From positions 1-39,740 of the forward strand of contig NZ_JYJK01000067.1 in NCBI RefSeq assembly GCF_003263785.1: a stretch of DNA of 39,740 bases. The letters run 5' to 3'. Below are positions 36,888 through 39,740 of this stretch, piece after piece. The notes under the pieces are model-generated. The model saw nothing but the letters and a program-made list of their open reading frames with translations. It did not search any database and was not told the DNA's origin. Origin of the DNA: Vibrio variabilis. GTDB taxonomy: Bacteria > Pseudomonadota > Gammaproteobacteria > Enterobacterales > Vibrionaceae. How positions within the stretch are numbered: the first letter of the stretch is position 1; the number at the start of each line of letters is the position of its first letter. Position numbers and translations under genes: made by a program.

Positions 36888-37217
36888 ATGCTTCCACATG
36901 AGTTCTTTAAACTGATGTCCGATGAAACCCGTATTCGAACCCTACTTTGGGTATCGGCCAAAGGCTCAGTGTGCGTTAACGATCTGGTGGAGGCGTTAGG
37001 CGAAAGTCAACCTAAGGTATCGAGGCACCTTGCCATGTTAAGGCAGGCAGGTGTGCTCAAGGATACAAGACAAGGGCAGCATGTCTTTTACAGCTTGGCT
37101 GAAGGGCTGCCGGGTTGGCTCTATCGAACATTGAAAGGGCTTGAGCAATCGAACTGTTTGCAAAGCGCCTATCAACTAAACTTTAACGAGCTTGCGTCAT
37201 CATCAGACGATGCCTAG
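36888..37217 (+). CDS. arsR: ArsR-family repressor
   Basis: Small winged-helix metalloregulator expected to repress the arsenic genes until inducer binds. It is 109 aa from the ATG at 36888; a TTG two codons earlier is the alternative. Helix-turn-helix ALGESQPKVSRHLAMLRQAG and wing TRQGQHVFYSL are typical. The E. coli inducer site CVCDLC is here CVNDLV, so only Cys29 remains; the other cysteine is Cys90 near the C-terminus. It is therefore not a classic type-I arsenite site. First gene of the gapdh-phosphatase-arsJ set, with a candidate operator just upstream. Confidence 0.92.
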   Translation: MLPHEFFKLMSDETRIRTLLWVSAKGSVCVNDLVEALGESQPKVSRHLAMLRQAGVLKDTRQGQHVFYSLAEGLPGWLYRTLKGLEQSNCLQSAYQLNFNELASSSDDA

Positions 37218-37264
37218 AGCTTGACGGTACAACCGAATATTTTACGTAATTAAGAGATTAAGTT

Positions 37265-38269
37265 ATGGCGATTAAAGTAGGCATTAACGGATTTGGTCGA
37301 ATTGGCCGTTTGGCGCTTCGTGCAGCATTTGATTGGGACGAGTTAGAGTTCGTGTTGATTAATGACGTTGCAGGTGATGCCACCACACTCGGCCACCTAT
37401 TGGAGTTCGATTCAGTACAAGGTACTTGGCATCACGGTGTCGCGGTTGAGGGTGATGAGCTAGTGGTAAACGGCCAGCGCATTAAAACGACTCAAGAGCG
37501 CGATATCGATGCGATTGATTGGTCTGGTTGTGATGTTGTGATTGAAGCAACCGGTGTGCACCGTAAAACTGAATTCCTAAACAAATACCTAGACCAAGGC
37601 GTTAAGCGTGTCGTGGTGTCTGCGCCAGTGAAAGAAGAGGGCATTGCCAACATCGTTGTCGGTGTCAATGATGAGATCTTTGATGCAGCGGCACACCGTA
37701 TCGTGACGGCGGCATCTTGTACCACGAACTGCATTGCGCCTGTAGTGAAGGTGATTCACGAGAAACTGGGTATCGAGCAGTCGTCTTTCACGACTATCCA
37801 CGACCTAACCAACACGCAAACTATCCTGGATGCGCCGCACAAAGATTTGCGTCGTGCTCGCGCATGCGGCATGAGCCTTATCCCAACTACTACAGGCAGC
37901 GCAACGGCTATCGTTGAGATCTTCCCTGAGCTAAAAGGCAAGATCAACGGCCACGCAGTGCGTGTACCACTAGCGAACGCGTCACTCACTGACATTATCT
38001 TTGACGTAAAACGCGATACCACGGCTGAAGAAGTTAACGCACTTCTTAAAGAAGCATCACAAGGCGAGCTAAAAGGCATCCTTGGTTTTGAAGAGCGTCC
38101 GCTGGTGTCTATCGATTACCGCGGTGACCAACGTTCAACCATCGTTGATGCTCAATCGACTATGGTGGTTGGCTCTCGTATGGTGAAAATCTACGCGTGG
38201 TATGACAATGAAATGGGCTACGCAACACGCACAGCAGAATTGGTTCGTAAAGTCGGTCTAGCGGGGTAA
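37265..38269 (+). CDS. gap: ArsJ-associated glyceraldehyde-3-phosphate dehydrogenase
   Basis: GAPDH, 334 aa, with the NAD-binding [17 protein letters not shown], the catalytic [11 protein letters not shown] (Cys about 152) and the C-terminal [11 protein letters not shown]. In ArsJ clusters this enzyme uses arsenate in place of phosphate to form 1-arseno-3-phosphoglycerate, which ArsJ exports (established for the GAPDH-ArsJ pair). Placement between arsR and arsJ supports that role rather than housekeeping glycolysis. Ribosome site AAGAGATTAAGTT. Its stop overlaps the following ATG (TAATG). Confidence 0.93.
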   Translation: MAIKVGINGFGRIGRLALRAAFDWDELEFVLINDVAGDATTLGHLLEFDSVQGTWHHGVAVEGDELVVNGQRIKTTQERDIDAIDWSGCDVVIEATGVHRKTEFLNKYLDQGVKRVVVSAPVKEEGIANIVVGVNDEIFDAAAHRIVTAASCTTNCIAPVVKVIHEKLGIEQSSFTTIHDLTNTQTILDAPHKDLRRARACGMSLIPTTTGSATAIVEIFPELKGKINGHAVRVPLANASLTDIIFDVKRDTTAEEVNALLKEASQGELKGILGFEERPLVSIDYRGDQRSTIVDAQSTMVVGSRMVKIYAWYDNEMGYATRTAELVRKVGLAG

Positions 38270-38766
38270 TGATGATGCATCCAACATGGGAACTAAACGT
38301 CGATAACGCAGCCTTGGTGTTAACGCCTTGTCCAGGTACCAAAGAGTCGTCATTAGATGACTCACTAGCACAGCTTAAAGAGCAAGGTGTTACGGTTATC
38401 GTTACCGCTCTGGATAATCACGAGATGGCAGAAGCAGGCGTCGCTGAGCTTGGAGAAAAAGCACAAGCGCTAGGTATGAAGTGGTTCCAAACGCCAATTG
38501 AGGATGATCGCGCACCTAGCACTGAGTTCGCGGCTGACTGGAAAGCCATCTCACCAGAACTGCATCAAGCGGTAGAAGCGGGCGAGAAAATTGCGATGCA
38601 CTGCATGGGCGGTTCGGGTCGTACCGGTCTTCTTGCGGCAAATCTGCTGCTTGAGAAAGGCTGGGATCTTGAGACGATTCGCCGTGAAGTTCAGGCATTA
38701 CGCCCGGGTGCTTTCACAAAGCAGCCGCAAATTGACTATGTAGAGAAGCTGGCTGCGACGTTCTAG
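38269..38766 (+). CDS. CX5R-type (dual-specificity-like) phosphatase in the arsenic operon
   Basis: Small cytosolic protein, 165 aa, with the phosphatase P-loop HCMGGSGRTG (Cys112, Arg118) and a candidate general acid in IEDDRAP (Asp79/Asp80). It resembles the CDK-inhibitor-3/dual-specificity tyrosine phosphatase group more than the LMW family of the ArsC domain. Three ATG triplets in a row (38269, 38272, 38275) leave the exact start open; a CGGGG ribosome site stands just before. Similar phosphatases occur in arsenic operons beside GAPDH and ArsJ (recalled), but their substrate is not known to me. Confidence 0.82.
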   Translation: MMMHPTWELNVDNAALVLTPCPGTKESSLDDSLAQLKEQGVTVIVTALDNHEMAEAGVAELGEKAQALGMKWFQTPIEDDRAPSTEFAADWKAISPELHQAVEAGEKIAMHCMGGSGRTGLLAANLLLEKGWDLETIRREVQALRPGAFTKQPQIDYVEKLAATF

Positions 38767-38798
38767 GCGCAGCACTCGTAGTAAGTAAACCTAAATAG

Positions 38799-38820
38799 AA
38801 GCCCTCTTGTGAGGGCTTTT
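38799..38820 (+). terminator. Terminator-like hairpin inside the arsenic operon
   Basis: Stem AAGCCCTC / GAGGGCTT with loop TTGT, then TTTTATTT, 39 nt before arsJ. If active, it would lower arsJ expression relative to the upstream genes, or arsJ has its own promoter. Confidence 0.7.
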
Positions 38821-38858
38821 ATTTCTGAATCCTTACCCTGTTATTAGGCAGAAGAATT

Positions 38859-39740
38859 ATGTTGTCTAACCTTAGCAAAAGCGTTCGCCAGTATATGCTG
38901 GTGACTTTCAACTACTGGAATTTCACCATTACCGATGGTGCCTTGCGAATGTTGGTGGTGCTCTATTTCCACGATTTAGGATACAGCTCGCTTGCTATTG
39001 CATCCCTGTTCCTTTTCTATGAGTTCTTTGGTGTGGTCACTAATCTTATTGGCGGCTGGTTAGGGGCGCGTTTAGGCCTTAATCGAACCATGAACATTGG
39101 TCTCGGGATGCAGATCTTTGCATTGTTAATGCTGGCAGTTCCGAGCACTTGGTTAACCATTCCATGGGTGATGGCGGCTCAAGCGCTTTCAGGTATTGCT
39201 AAGGATCTGAATAAGATGAGTGCCAAAAGTGCCATCAAGACCTTGGTTCCAGATGAGCAGCAAGGCGCGCTTTATAAATGGGTGGCCATCTTGACTGGCT
39301 CTAAGAATGCGCTGAAAGGTGCAGGCTTCTTTATCGGTGGTTTATTGCTTTCGGTTCTTGGCTTCCAATATGCCGTTGCAGCAATGGCGGCGGTGCTGAC
39401 ACTGGTGTTTATTGGCAGCATTATTAGCTTAGAAAGCGATATGGGTAAGGCCAAAGCTAAGCCTAAATTTAAACAGATCTTCTCGAAATCAGAGAGCATC
39501 AATATCTTATCCGCTGCGCGAATGTTCCTGTTTGGCGCTCGTGATGTTTGGTTTGTCGTCGCTTTGCCCATTTATCTTGGTTCTATCTTTAGTTGGGATC
39601 ATACCTTGGTCGGTGGATTTCTAGCGTTATGGGTCATCGCTTATGGCGTGGTACAAGGCGTAGCACCAAAGATCACCGGCAAAGCACAGGGCAGAGTGCC
39701 AGATGGCAGCGCTGCTATGTGGTGGGCGCTGGCGTTAGCC
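38859..39740 (+). CDS. arsJ: Organoarsenical efflux MFS permease ArsJ (3' partial)
   Basis: Major-facilitator membrane pump that exports 1-arseno-3-phosphoglycerate, giving arsenate resistance together with GAPDH. 294 codons are present before the window ends. The N-terminus MLSNLSKSVRQYMLVTFNYW and the FTITDGALRMLVVLYFHDLG helix are characteristic. Further hydrophobic helices follow (SLFLFYEFFGVVTNLIGGWL; LQIFALLMLAVPS-like; GAGFFIGGLLLSVLGF). The cytosolic KDLNKMSAKSAIKTLVP segment is typical of ArsJ. Start by ATG at 38859; the ribosome site is weak (GCAGAAG). Confidence 0.92.
   Translation, partial: MLSNLSKSVRQYMLVTFNYWNFTITDGALRMLVVLYFHDLGYSSLAIASLFLFYEFFGVVTNLIGGWLGARLGLNRTMNIGLGMQIFALLMLAVPSTWLTIPWVMAAQALSGIAKDLNKMSAKSAIKTLVPDEQQGALYKWVAILTGSKNALKGAGFFIGGLLLSVLGFQYAVAAMAAVLTLVFIGSIISLESDMGKAKAKPKFKQIFSKSESINILSAARMFLFGARDVWFVVALPIYLGSIFSWDHTLVGGFLALWVIAYGVVQGVAPKITGKAQGRVPDGSAAMWWALALA

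Noticed and set aside
35956..39740. Arsenic cluster as a recent mobile island
   Set aside because: No integrase, transposase, direct repeats or tRNA site is seen at the visible border, and base composition does not stand out by eye.

Overview
The window is chromosomal backbone DNA from a Vibrio species. The evidence is a LuxR/HapR/SmcR-type quorum-sensing master regulator, the gammaproteobacterial gene orders nudF-yqiB-cpdA-yqiA-parE-parC and rplM-rpsI-petABC-sspAB, and proteins that all read as gammaproteobacterial. No tRNA, rRNA, CRISPR array, transposase or prophage gene was seen.

Layout. 1-3.5 kb: 3' part of aceF, a hairpin-rich intergenic repeat, then lpd (pyruvate dehydrogenase E2 and E3). 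3.5-5.2 kb: the LuxR/HapR-type regulator on the minus strand and hpt. 5.2-7.8 kb: beta-carbonic anhydrase divergent from a SulP anion transporter, a plausible bicarbonate pair. 8-9.7 kb: ABC exporter yadGH. 9.7-14.2 kb: glnE and hldE. 14.3-22.7 kb: tolC divergent from nudF, yqiB, cpdA, yqiA, parE, parC. 22.8-26.1 kb: degS, degQ and zapG on the minus strand, with zapE divergent. 27.5-32.7 kb: rplM-rpsI, petABC, sspAB. 32.7-35.5 kb: a 43-codon membrane-peptide ORF, a GntR regulator, pykF and a second 43-codon ORF just upstream of pykF. 35.9-39.7 kb: an arsenic cluster, with an ArsC-ArsR fusion on the minus strand divergent from arsR, gapdh, a small CX5R phosphatase and arsJ, which runs off the end.

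The arsenic cluster is the most distinctive part. GAPDH plus ArsJ is the known route that converts arsenate and glyceraldehyde-3-phosphate to 1-arseno-3-phosphoglycerate and exports it. Here it is combined with an arsenate-reductase domain fused in front of an ArsR domain, a second separate ArsR, and a phosphatase of unknown role in the pathway. Neither ArsR has the classic three-cysteine arsenite site. A clear promoter-operator arrangement precedes the stand-alone arsR.

A quality warning applies to the whole window. Ten conserved genes (aceF, yadH, glnE, hldE, parE, parC, degS, rplM, petC, pykF) are broken by twelve single-base indels. Every inserted base is A or T and every lost base is G or C, nearly all in short homopolymers. 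Correcting them restores family-typical lengths in proteins that include essential ones such as ParE, ParC and L13. Sequencing or assembly error is the best explanation, so I annotate these as full-length genes with the break position stated.
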